Assembly (NCBI GenBank): GCA_031257695.1 | Contig: JAIROB010000040.1 | Coordinates: 1 to 13,928 of the forward strand | Origin: Treponema sp. | Lineage (GTDB): Bacteria > Spirochaetota > Spirochaetia > Treponematales > Breznakiellaceae | Direction of reading: 5' to 3' | DNA length: 13,928 bases | Shown: piece after piece, positions 1 through 6,246 of the stretch | How the letters are laid out: each line of letters starts with the position of its first letter | Position numbering within the stretch: position 1 is the stretch's first letter | Position numbers and translations under genes: made by a program | The notes under the pieces: model-generated | Database searches by the model: none | What the model was told of the DNA's origin: nothing | Seen by the model: the letters and a program-made list of their open reading frames with translations, nothing else

Positions 1-8
1 CTGGAATT

Positions 9-39
9 CCCCGCTGGAGCAGACCCGCGTAGCGGGGCT
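9..39 (-). repeat. GC-rich palindromic repeat downstream of the omptin-like gene
   Basis: Read on the minus strand, the 19 nt at 21-39 consist of two 8-nt arms, AGCCCCGC and GCGGGTCT, separated by TAC. The same two arms, separated by AA, recur at 2912-2929 on the plus strand downstream of the DUF445 gene. Relative to the gene just upstream, both copies have the same orientation. A wider pairing of CCCCGCT (9-15) with AGCGGGG (31-37) is also possible. This could be a dispersed REP-like element or a terminator stem, but no T-tract follows it. The rest of 1-120 shows nothing else I can name. Confidence 0.45.
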
Positions 40-120
40 GCGGAAGCGGACTCTACAGGCAAGTGAGCGCCAGGCATACTCCGCCGCCCCCCGTTTTAGT
101 CTACATACGTTCCCGCTAAC

Positions 121-1140
121 CTATTTTGAGTCCATGGGGGGAAAAGCGAATTTGAGGGAGAGCCCCGCGTCAAGGGCCGCAAAACCCGCGCCGGCCTTGT
201 TTTTGTTGAGATGAGGGGATCCGTCTTCGGAGGTATCCCCCCGGGTTCCGGCGATATGCCGCCAGGAACCATGAGCGACAATGGAAAAAAAACGGTTGGG
301 GGAAAAGGAAATATCCAGGCCCGGTTCCAGGCAGAAGCCGCCCCGCATATAGTCGTTGTACCGGATAGCCCTCTGTATATGATTATCCTCAGCGCCGGCA
401 TAGACCAGGGGGCTGATAAAAAAACGGAAATCCAGACTCAGGGTCCGGGAAAGGGGCCAGAAAAGCCCGATTCCCGGGGAAAGGATCAGCCAGGCCTGTT
501 CATAGGTTATGACGGTTCCGCTGTAGTCATGCCTCTCCCAATTCGTTTGCATATATTCCCCGTAACCGTCTTTTCCGGCCCAGGAGAATTGCATATATGA
601 AAGGGCAACCAGGGCTTTAATCGCCACCGCAGATTTTACGGGAATGGTAATCCCCGCGGAAAAGTCAAACAGCAGCGTCCCCCCCTCAAGCCATGCGTCA
701 TGGGTGGAAAAACACTTTAAATCAGGATTATCCAGACTGTAATCGGGATTACCGGGATTCCGCCACTCAAGGTAATAATCATACCAGTCCCTATCCTCCA
801 TGTCGCCGCTTGGCAGGGGGATGCCGAATTTAACCGACAGATCCGCCGCCGCTCCAAGGCCGGCGAGGGGATCGGAGCGGGAAAATGACAGGGCTGCGCC
901 CGCGTAGGCTATGGGTTTCAAGTCCCAGAGGAGCTGGCTCATCTTATCGTCCCTATCCGCGTATTTGTAGACAATTTCCTCAGCCCGGCCTATGAGCGCC
1001 CCGGCGTTGGCGGCCAGGGAAATCCGGTAGGGCGTTCCGGCGATGGAAAGGTCAAACCGATCCCGGCCATAGCTTGCCGCCGGGAACAGGGCGCCCAGGC
1101 ACATACTGACGAAAAGCGTAAAAGGGTATACAATTTTCAT
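121..1140 (-). CDS. Omptin-family outer-membrane protease (predicted)
   Basis: The 339-residue product starts with a signal peptide (hydrophobic core about residues 4-21, followed by AASYG) and then shows the alternating pattern of an outer-membrane beta-barrel. Segments align by eye with E. coli OmpT: SQLLWDLKP (68-76) with its SQLDWDFK; MEDRDW (114-119) with MVDQDW; EDNH (251-254) with the NDEH segment; and NKAGAG (314-319) with the KNGAG near the C-terminus. The OmpT catalytic pairs Asp83/Asp85 and Asp210/His212 correspond to D116/D118 and D252/H254, so an active endoprotease (MEROPS A26) is expected, probably cutting at basic sites at the cell surface. The mature length of about 315 residues is slightly above OmpT. 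The ATG at 1140 has no Shine-Dalgarno sequence, but it is the only start that keeps the signal peptide. The gene stands alone and is transcribed away from its neighbours. Family assignment is from remembered motifs; substrate is unknown. Confidence 0.7.
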   Translation of the reverse strand: MKIVYPFTLFVSMCLGALFPAASYGRDRFDLSIAGTPYRISLAANAGALIGRAEEIVYKYADRDDKMSQLLWDLKPIAYAGAALSFSRSDPLAGLGAAADLSVKFGIPLPSGDMEDRDWYDYYLEWRNPGNPDYSLDNPDLKCFSTHDAWLEGGTLLFDFSAGITIPVKSAVAIKALVALSYMQFSWAGKDGYGEYMQTNWERHDYSGTVITYEQAWLILSPGIGLFWPLSRTLSLDFRFFISPLVYAGAEDNHIQRAIRYNDYMRGGFCLEPGLDISFSPNRFFSIVAHGSWRHIAGTRGDTSEDGSPHLNKNKAGAGFAALDAGLSLKFAFPPMDSK

Positions 1141-1147
1141 TAATATG

Positions 1148-1177
1148 AGAGTAGGGGTATCTCCATGCCTGGGTCAA
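1148..1177 (-). promoter_or_regulatory. Candidate promoter of the omptin-like gene
   Basis: On the minus strand, TTGACC (1177-1172) lies 18 nt from TACTCT (1153-1148), and the ATG at 1140 follows after 7 nt. The -35 matches the consensus at 5 of 6 positions; the -10 is weak. If used, transcription would start at or next to the start codon, which fits the missing ribosome binding site. Confidence 0.3.
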
Positions 1178-1190
1178 GGGCCGGTTTGTC

Positions 1191-1573
1191 GGCAATTCCG
1201 AATACAAAATCCCAAAACCGAAAAGACCTGCGGATTCCCCTATGGACCGGAGCCGGGTTTGCGGGGATGCGCCGGGACTTTGTCCGGGGGCCCTGGCAGC
1301 GGAACTCGCTTGCCGCCCGCTCGTTCGCTGTGCTCAAATGCGGGCGGCAAGCGATTCCGCTCCCCCCCCTATTACCTAGTGTGTGCGCGTCCCCGTGCTG
1401 TTTGGGGGTCCATAGGGGGATCCGCAGGTCTTTTCGACCGGCGCCCCACATCGGAATTGCCGCCAAAAAACGCGGGAGAGCATGGTAAAAATGGTCAAAT
1501 ACCCTCCGCTTATGTCTGTTAAGCCCTTCAATAGCCCTCTGGTATTTGACCATTTTTTGAATTCGGAATTGCT
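1191..1573. repeat. Nested inverted-repeat element (MITE-like)
   Basis: Four inverted repeats are nested or adjacent here. The outer pair is 1192-1209 with 1555-1572 (17 of 18 positions match). A second pair, 1219-1248 with 1407-1436, matches at 29 of 30. Inside it, 1299-1320 pairs with 1340-1360 with one bulged base, giving a strong hairpin. To the right, 1487-1503 pairs perfectly with 1541-1557. The terminal motif GGCAATTCCGA occurs at 1191-1201 and inverted at 1451-1461, with a near copy at 1563-1573. The section 1141-1481 has no convincing gene. The architecture suggests a non-autonomous palindromic element, or two stacked ones. No transposase or clear target duplication is visible. Confidence 0.65.
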
Positions 1574-1964
1574 GCTGGTTTGTATCGTCCTCATCTTTCT
1601 TGGTTCCTGCAGGCGTTCCCCGGAAACGCTGCCCCTTGTTCCGCCGCCAAGCCCCCCCCTGTCCCGTTCCGTAATCGGATACGGGGTGATCAGCAGTTCC
1701 TACACCCAGGCGCTGAGCGAGCCTTCGCCGGAATCGGTTTCCCTGGGGTACCTGCGCCGGGGAGCGGTGGTGGAGATACTGGAACGGAGGATCGTCAACG
1801 TCCGGCAAGCCCCCGAACCCTGGATCAGGGTAAACCAGGTTTACCGGGGCTGGATTAAGGAAGAGGGAGTGCAGATATACCTCAATAAAGCCCAGGCGAT
1901 GACCGCGTCGGAGATCCTCAACCCCCAACAAACCCGGGACGCCCCGCCGGAGCCGCCGCCATGA
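1482..1964 (+). CDS. Lipoprotein with bacterial SH3-like domain
   Basis: The product has 160 residues. A hydrophobic stretch (about 30-41) ends in a lipobox LGSC with C43 as the predicted lipidated cysteine, so it should be membrane-anchored outside the cytoplasm. After a short Pro-rich spacer, residues 64-133 look like a bacterial SH3b domain: a GYLRRGAVVEIL strand pair, then WIRV and GWIKEEGVQIY. Such domains often bind peptidoglycan or proteins; no enzymatic domain is attached. The ATG at 1482 is preceded by GGGAG at a short spacing (3 nt). It gives an unusually long region before the hydrophobic core, encoded almost wholly by the inverted repeat 1487-1557. ATG 1512 or TTG 1557 are other possible starts. 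The stop overlaps the next gene by 4 nt, so the two are probably co-translated. Confidence 0.7.
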   Translation: MVKMVKYPPLMSVKPFNSPLVFDHFLNSELLLVCIVLIFLGSCRRSPETLPLVPPPSPPLSRSVIGYGVISSSYTQALSEPSPESVSLGYLRRGAVVEILERRIVNVRQAPEPWIRVNQVYRGWIKEEGVQIYLNKAQAMTASEILNPQQTRDAPPEPPP

Positions 1965-2869
1965 GAAGCGCGAGTTCGGTGAACGTCTACCTGATCTGGA
2001 TCATCCCCCCCCTGGCAGGGGCGGTGATTGGCTACATAACCAACGCGGTGGCCATCAAAATGCTGTTCCGCCCCCTCAAGCCTATCCGTTTCCTGGGGAT
2101 CCGCCTGCCCTTTACCCCGGGGATTTTGCCCCGGCAGCGGCATAAACTGGCGGAAAACATCGGCTCCATTGTGGAACGGCAGTTGCTGACCCCGGAAATA
2201 CTGATCGCCCGGCTGCGGCAGGAGGATGTGCGGGAAGCCCTGAAAACCCTTATCGCGGGGTACACGGAACAGGCGCTTAACCGGGCCTCCGGGGATTCGT
2301 CGTTTTTTACGAGCCTGGCGGAGCGTGAATACCCCCGGCTGTCTGAGGCGGTAATCGCTTTCCTCAACAAGCCGGAAATTCACCGGCGGCTGGAAATTCA
2401 CGGCCGGGTTTTCCTGAACAGCGCAATTCTCAGGCTCAATGTGTTTCAGCGCTTTTTTTTGAGCGCCGGACAGTTTGAAAACACCCTGCACGACCGGATG
2501 CCGGAGATCATCGACGACCTCATAGCCCAGACGAGGGATATCCTCGGGGAGCGGCAGACCCGGGACCAGGCGCTGCGGTTCATAATGCATACCCTCTTTG
2601 CCGTGGACAGCCAGAAGAAGGATCGTTTCGACGCCTATGCGCGGGACAAGCTGCTCGGCCTTGCGGAGGAGCAGATCGCCTCCCTCCTGCGGACCCTGAA
2701 CATCAAAAACCTGGTTTCCGACCGGATCGATTCCCTGGACATGGCGCAGGTGGAACACATAGTCCTGGACGTGATGGCCAACCAGCTCTGGTGGATCAAC
2801 GTTTTCGGCGCCATCCTGGGCGCCCTTATCGGCCTGTTTCAATCCGTTTTTTCCTGGTTCATCGGATAA
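1961..2869 (+). CDS. DUF445 family membrane protein
   Basis: The 302-residue protein begins with a transmembrane segment containing the DUF445 hallmark GAVIGYITNAVAIKMLFRP (residues 20-38), followed by a PFTPGILPRQR stretch (50-60). A long, mainly helical and charged middle follows, and a second transmembrane segment closes the protein (about 278-301). This matches the layout of the YheB/YjiN-type family, whose biochemical role is not established. The soluble middle part is likely on one side of the membrane with both ends anchored. The start at 1961 overlaps the upstream lipoprotein stop (ATGA) and has GGAG 8 nt before it. An 8-base T run at about 2452-2459 is a possible slippage site, but the frame is intact here. 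Confidence 0.85.
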   Translation: MRSASSVNVYLIWIIPPLAGAVIGYITNAVAIKMLFRPLKPIRFLGIRLPFTPGILPRQRHKLAENIGSIVERQLLTPEILIARLRQEDVREALKTLIAGYTEQALNRASGDSSFFTSLAEREYPRLSEAVIAFLNKPEIHRRLEIHGRVFLNSAILRLNVFQRFFLSAGQFENTLHDRMPEIIDDLIAQTRDILGERQTRDQALRFIMHTLFAVDSQKKDRFDAYARDKLLGLAEEQIASLLRTLNIKNLVSDRIDSLDMAQVEHIVLDVMANQLWWINVFGAILGALIGLFQSVFSWFIG

Positions 2870-2886
2870 CCTGAGTTTGACAATAT

Positions 2887-2962
2887 GGGGGGAAGTCTCC
2901 CCCCTCGCTCCAGCCCCGCAAGCGGGTCTTCCGCTACCCCCCTCAACGGGGGACACCCCCGT
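2887..2962 (+). terminator. Cluster of GC hairpins after the DUF445 gene
   Basis: Three strong stems follow the stop codon. In the first, GGGGGGA (2887-2893) pairs with TCCCCCC (2898-2904) around a 4-nt loop. The second is AGCCCCGC-AA-GCGGGTCT (2912-2929), a palindrome also present near the start of the window. In the third, ACGGGGG (2946-2952) pairs with CCCCCGT (2956-2962). None is directly followed by a T-tract, so a classical intrinsic terminator is uncertain. The remaining gap to 3070 contains A-tracts (2981-3008) and the leader of the next gene. Confidence 0.4.
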
Positions 2963-3070
2963 AACGCCCCCGGCCTCGGCTAAAAAAATGAAAAAAAGTA
3001 TAAAAAAAAGCGATTCCACTAAAGCAAAATGCATTCCCCATCCTGTAATAGGGGTAAATGGGGAGGTCTT

Positions 3071-4639
3071 ATGTTAAGAAGAATTCTTGTTTCTCTTTTG
3101 TGTGTTTCCGTGTTCCTGCCGCACCTTGATTCCTGCGGAAGCCCGGTCAATTCCGCCGTTCGGGACGAATGGAAGGATCAGGAAGAACCCGGCGGCCAGG
3201 ACGCCTCCGGGGAAACACCCGATCCAGGCCAGTCCACCCGGGAGGACCCGGACAATAAGGGCGGCGCGGAGGCCGAAGACGGGCAGGGCCGCGGCGACGG
3301 GTCAAACGCCGGCGATACTTCGGGCAACGGCGGCAGCCCCGGTTCCGGGAACGATCCCGGCTCCGGAGACGGGCAGGGCGGCGCAGGGGAGCCAGGCTCG
3401 GAGGATCCGCCGGGCAGCGGCGATAACCCAGGCTCCGGGGACGATCCTGGCGCCGTGGAAGGGCAGGGCGGCGCGGGGGAGCCGGGCGCGGAGGATTCGC
3501 CGGGCGGCGGCGGCAACCCGGGCTCCGGGGATGATCCCGGCGCCGTGGAAGGGCAGGGCGGCGCGGGGGAGCCGGGCGCGGAGGATCCGCCGGGCGGCGG
3601 CGGCAACCCGGGCTCCGGGGATGATCCCGGCGCCGTGGAAGGGCAGGGCGGCGCGGAGGAGCCGGGCGCGGAGGATCCGCCGGGCGGCGGCGTCACCCCA
3701 GGCTCCGGGGATGATCCCGGCGCCGTGGAAGGGCAGGGCGGCGCAGGGGAGCCAGGCTCGGAGGATCCGCCGGACGGCGGCGGCGGCAACCAGGGCTCCG
3801 GGGATGATCCCGGCGCCGTGGAAGGGCAGAGCGACGCAGGGGAGCCAGGCTCAGGGGATCCGCCGGGCGGCGGCGGCGAAGTAACATTGATCGGCGCCGC
3901 GGCTGTGCAGGAGTACCTTGACGGGCAGCAGGGAAACGGCCCGACAAACCCCTATCGTATCAAGGCGGGGGGCATTAATCTGGCGGGCAATACCGCCGAA
4001 AACGGCCTGAGGGGCCTCTACGCCGCTTTAAGCCGTTTTGTGGTCCTGGATCTCAGCGGTTCCTACGGGGAAACATACGTCAACGCCTCTCTCGAAAATA
4101 ACCCCAATAAGGCGAACATAACGGGAATCATTTTGCCGCCCGGACTGACTACCATTGAAAAGAATGCCTTTGCCCAATGCGCCGAGCTGGTTTCCGCGGA
4201 TCTGAGCGGGGTAACCGTCATTCAACATGGCGCGTTCAGCCGCTGCGTTAAACTTGAAACCCTGGTTATGGATGAGGTGAGGAAAATAGACTATACCGGC
4301 ACATCCGCTGACGGGGCTTTTCACAACTGCGACTCCCTTACTTCGGCGTCCCTGCCCAGGGTAGTGGAAATCGGGAAAAGGGCGTTTAATTCCTGCGACG
4401 CGCTTGCCACGGTGTACGCGCCCCGGGTTGAGATCATCGGCGACAACGCTTTTGCGAACTGCAAGAATCTTGCGAGCCTCTACCTGGGAGAGACCCCTCC
4501 GGAATTGGGGGAGGATGTGTTTGCCAAGGACAAACCAGGAATTATTTACGTGCCCTCATCAAGCGTCGACACCTACAAAAATACGGATAGCAAAGGCTGG
4601 ACCGAAGAGCTCAAACTCAAGGTACAGGCTGCGCCGTAA
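3071..4639 (+). CDS. Repeat-bearing lipoprotein with BspA-type leucine-rich repeats
   Basis: I choose ATG 3071 because GGGGAGG (3060-3066) sits just upstream and the product then starts with a proper signal peptide (MLRRILVSLLCVSVFL); a start at 3029 would lack both. The 522-residue protein has C22 as the likely lipidated cysteine (lipobox LDSC). Next come an acidic, Gly/Pro-rich region of about 250 residues built from 30-residue repeats (units starting at 101, 131, 161, 191, 221 and 252), then a C-terminal half (about 270-522) with BspA/LRR_5-type repeats. Typical lines are IEKNAFAQCAEL, IQHGAFSRCVKL, IGKRAFNSCDAL and IGDNAFANCKNL, ending in an IYVPSSSVDTYK segment. BspA-like proteins in treponemes are surface proteins implicated in adhesion; here the repeat region may act as a stalk. 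The ligand is unknown. Confidence 0.85.
   Translation: MLRRILVSLLCVSVFLPHLDSCGSPVNSAVRDEWKDQEEPGGQDASGETPDPGQSTREDPDNKGGAEAEDGQGRGDGSNAGDTSGNGGSPGSGNDPGSGDGQGGAGEPGSEDPPGSGDNPGSGDDPGAVEGQGGAGEPGAEDSPGGGGNPGSGDDPGAVEGQGGAGEPGAEDPPGGGGNPGSGDDPGAVEGQGGAEEPGAEDPPGGGVTPGSGDDPGAVEGQGGAGEPGSEDPPDGGGGNQGSGDDPGAVEGQSDAGEPGSGDPPGGGGEVTLIGAAAVQEYLDGQQGNGPTNPYRIKAGGINLAGNTAENGLRGLYAALSRFVVLDLSGSYGETYVNASLENNPNKANITGIILPPGLTTIEKNAFAQCAELVSADLSGVTVIQHGAFSRCVKLETLVMDEVRKIDYTGTSADGAFHNCDSLTSASLPRVVEIGKRAFNSCDALATVYAPRVEIIGDNAFANCKNLASLYLGETPPELGEDVFAKDKPGIIYVPSSSVDTYKNTDSKGWTEELKLKVQAAP
3371..3880 (+). repeat. 90-bp tandem repeat array inside the LRR lipoprotein gene
   Basis: Five full units and a partial sixth, with spacing 90, 90, 90, 90 and 93 nt, each begin with GGGCAG (3371, 3461, 3551, 3641, 3731, 3824). 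The units at 3461 and 3551 differ by a single base in 90, which points to recent duplication. Each encodes about 30 residues of the pattern GQGGAGEPGAEDPPGGGGNP followed by GSGDDPGAVE. The length keeps the frame, so copy-number change would alter only stalk length. The GC-rich repeat has no stops in several frames, which creates spurious ORFs on both strands. Confidence 0.9.
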
Positions 4640-4654
4640 AAAGATTTTAGAAAA

Positions 4655-4724
4655 CCCTATGGGCTTGCTATATTTTTTTTGCGCGATACGGTACAATAAA
4701 AAAAACAGCAGCTCATAGGGGGGG
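4655..4724 (+). promoter_or_regulatory. recA leader: -10 box inside an inverted repeat, G-tract ribosome binding site
   Basis: TACAAT (4692-4697) is a good -10 box; no good -35 stands 16-18 nt upstream (TTGCTA at 4665-4670 is 21 nt away). CCCTATGGGCT (4655-4665) and AGCTCATAGGG (4710-4720) form a 10-of-11 inverted repeat that brackets the -10, so it could be an operator or an mRNA/DNA structure. Seven Gs (4718-4724) serve as the ribosome binding site 8 nt before the ATG. No LexA-type box I know is visible. A T8 run (4673-4680) after a tiny CCC-TAT-GGG stem could weakly terminate the upstream gene. Confidence 0.4.
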
Positions 4725-4732
4725 ATTAAAAC

Positions 4733-6157
4733 ATGGCGAAGAACGAAACGGAAAAAACCAGGGGAAACCCACTGGCCTCGCAGGAAGAAAAGGAAAAGGC
4801 TTTGGAGGCGGCCCGCCTCCAGATTGAAAAGCAATTTGGCTCCGGGTCGCTGATGAAGCTGGGAGCCCATAGCAACGCCGCGGGCATAGAGGTGATCCCC
4901 TCGGGATCGCTGCTCCTGGACGAAGCCCTGGGCATAGGCGGTTTTCCCCGGGGGCGGATCATCGAAATCTACGGCGCCGAATCTTCGGGGAAAACCACCC
5001 TGGCGCTCCATGTGGTGGCGGAAGCCCAGAAATTGGGCGGCGTTGCGGCTTTTGTGGACGCGGAACACGCCCTGGACCCGATCTACGCGAAAAACCTAGG
5101 GGTCAACACCGACGAACTCTGGATTTCCCAGCCCGACACCGGGGAACAGGCCCTGGAAATCACCGAAAGCCTGGTCCGGTCCGGCGCGGTGGATGTCATC
5201 GTGGTGGATTCCGTGGCCGCCCTGACCCCCCAGGCGGAGATTGAAGGCGACATGGGGGACGCCCACATGGGCCTTCAGGCCCGGCTTATGAGCCAGGCGC
5301 TGCGGAAACTCACCGCCACCATAGGCAAGTCCCGGACCGTCCTGATATTCATCAACCAGATCCGCATGAAAATCGGCGTCATGTTCGGCAATCCCGAAAC
5401 AACCACCGGCGGCAATGCCCTGAAATTCTATGCCTCGGTGCGGCTGGAGGTGCGTAAGTACGAGACCATCGAAGGGAGCGGCGACGGCGACGCCGTGGGC
5501 ACCCGGGTACGGGTCAAGGTGGCGAAGAATAAAGTGGCGCCCCCCTTTAGAAAGGCGGAACTGGAGATAATTTTCGGCAAGGGCATCTCCGCCACAGCCA
5601 GCCTCCTGGACGCCGCGGTTAAATACAACATCATCGATAAAAAAGGCGCGTGGTTTTCCTACGGGGAAGATAAAATCGGCCAGGGCCGTGAAAACGTCAA
5701 ACTCTACCTGGAAGAACACCGCGATTTTGCCGAAGAAGTGGAACGGAAGCTCCGTAAAATTATGTTCCCCGGTCGGGATCCGGCGTCCAAAGGCCAGGAC
5801 AAGCCAGGCCCCGCCGCGGACGCGCCACAACCGGCTGCCGCAGCCGCAGAAACCGCCGCGGACACGCCACAACCGGCCGCCGCGACCGTAGAAACCGCTG
5901 CGAACACGCCACAACCAGCCGCCGCGGCTACAGAAACCGCCGCGGATACGCCACAACCAGCCCCCGCGGGCTCCGATCGGGCCGCGGCGCCTCCAGGCTC
6001 CGGCCTCGCCGCCGCGGCCGCGGCGGCGAGGGTTTCCCCGCCCCAGGAGCCGCCCCCCGCGCCCAGGGGCCGGGGCAGGCCGCCTTTGAACAGGCAGGCC
6101 GCGCAGACCATCTCCATAGGCCAAAAACCGGCCAAGGGAGAGGAGGGGCTTTTTTAA
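4733..6157 (+). CDS. recA: RecA recombinase with long C-terminal extension
   Basis: RecA forms ATP-dependent filaments on single-stranded DNA and drives homologous pairing and repair. The core is canonical: Walker [10 protein letters not shown] (81-89), a Walker B-like strand VIVVDS (155-160), and loop L2 with [19 protein letters not shown] (219-237), which matches E. coli RecA closely. The core ends near residue 348. The protein has 474 residues against about 350 in most bacteria, and the surplus is not the usual short acidic tail. Residues 361-416 are four 14-residue units of the type [14 protein letters not shown], then an Ala run (426-432), then [12 protein letters not shown] (444-455), an AT-hook-like motif with an R-G-R-P core, and a short end with EEGLF. 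The tail may be a flexible linker carrying an extra minor-groove DNA contact; that is inference. The ATG has a poly-G ribosome binding site. The gene probably has its own promoter. Confidence 0.97.
   Translation: MAKNETEKTRGNPLASQEEKEKALEAARLQIEKQFGSGSLMKLGAHSNAAGIEVIPSGSLLLDEALGIGGFPRGRIIEIYGAESSGKTTLALHVVAEAQKLGGVAAFVDAEHALDPIYAKNLGVNTDELWISQPDTGEQALEITESLVRSGAVDVIVVDSVAALTPQAEIEGDMGDAHMGLQARLMSQALRKLTATIGKSRTVLIFINQIRMKIGVMFGNPETTTGGNALKFYASVRLEVRKYETIEGSGDGDAVGTRVRVKVAKNKVAPPFRKAELEIIFGKGISATASLLDAAVKYNIIDKKGAWFSYGEDKIGQGRENVKLYLEEHRDFAEEVERKLRKIMFPGRDPASKGQDKPGPAADAPQPAAAAAETAADTPQPAAATVETAANTPQPAAAATETAADTPQPAPAGSDRAAAPPGSGLAAAAAAARVSPPQEPPPAPRGRGRPPLNRQAAQTISIGQKPAKGEEGLF
5813..5980 (+). 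repeat. 42-bp tandem repeats in the recA tail
   Basis: Four consecutive units of 42 nt encode the residue blocks 361-374, 375-388, 389-402 and 403-416 of RecA. The shared core is A-A-(D/N)-(A/T)-P-Q-P-A. The last unit diverges at its end (GSDR). The in-frame unit length would let copy number change without loss of the downstream AT-hook-like end. Confidence 0.85.
6004..6031. repeat. Perfect 28-bp palindrome in recA
   Basis: The bases 6004-6017 are the exact reverse complement of 6018-6031, centred on GCGGCCGC. The palindrome encodes the Ala run of the RecA tail (about residues 425-433). In mRNA it can form a very stable GC hairpin about 125 nt before the stop codon. Confidence 0.8.
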
Positions 6158-6210
6158 CTCCGGCAGCCGGCCGGATACTGAATCAGAGGCGCCGGCTTCT
6201 AAACGGGGTA

Positions 6211-6239
6211 TTTACTACCCGCTGTGCCCGGAGTATAAT
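6211..6239 (+). promoter_or_regulatory. Candidate scpA operon promoter (leaderless)
   Basis: TATAAT (6234-6239) is a perfect -10, with TTTACT (6211-6216, 4 of 6) as -35 at a 17-nt spacing. The ATG of scpA lies 7 nt after the -10, so the transcript would begin at or one base before the start codon. Only a weak CAGGG lies directly before the ATG, consistent with leaderless translation. Confidence 0.55.
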
Positions 6240-6246
6240 CCCAGGG

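Noticed and set aside
1140..1931. 263-residue minus-strand open frame across the palindromic element and the SH3 lipoprotein gene
   Set aside because: It lies opposite a better supported lipoprotein gene and runs through the inverted repeats; its Arg/Gly/Pro-rich product has no recognisable motif.
1841..3034. 397-residue minus-strand open frame opposite the DUF445 gene
   Set aside because: It mirrors a clear DUF445 coding frame; its composition (His, Gln, Gly, Pro) and lack of any family motif are typical of the antisense of GC-rich coding DNA.
3371..3880. Repeat array as a possible CRISPR
   Set aside because: The 90-bp units are contiguous, translated, and have no unique spacers; no cas genes are nearby.
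3087..3884. Long Arg/Ala-rich and Pro-rich open frames over the 90-bp repeat array on both strands
   Set aside because: The repeats have a length divisible by three and few stops, so other frames stay open by default. Only the frame with signal peptide and LRR domain makes biological sense.
5096..6124. 342-residue minus-strand open frame opposite recA
   Set aside because: It is antisense to the certain recA gene; the Gly/Arg-rich repeats are the reverse reading of the Ala/Pro tail.
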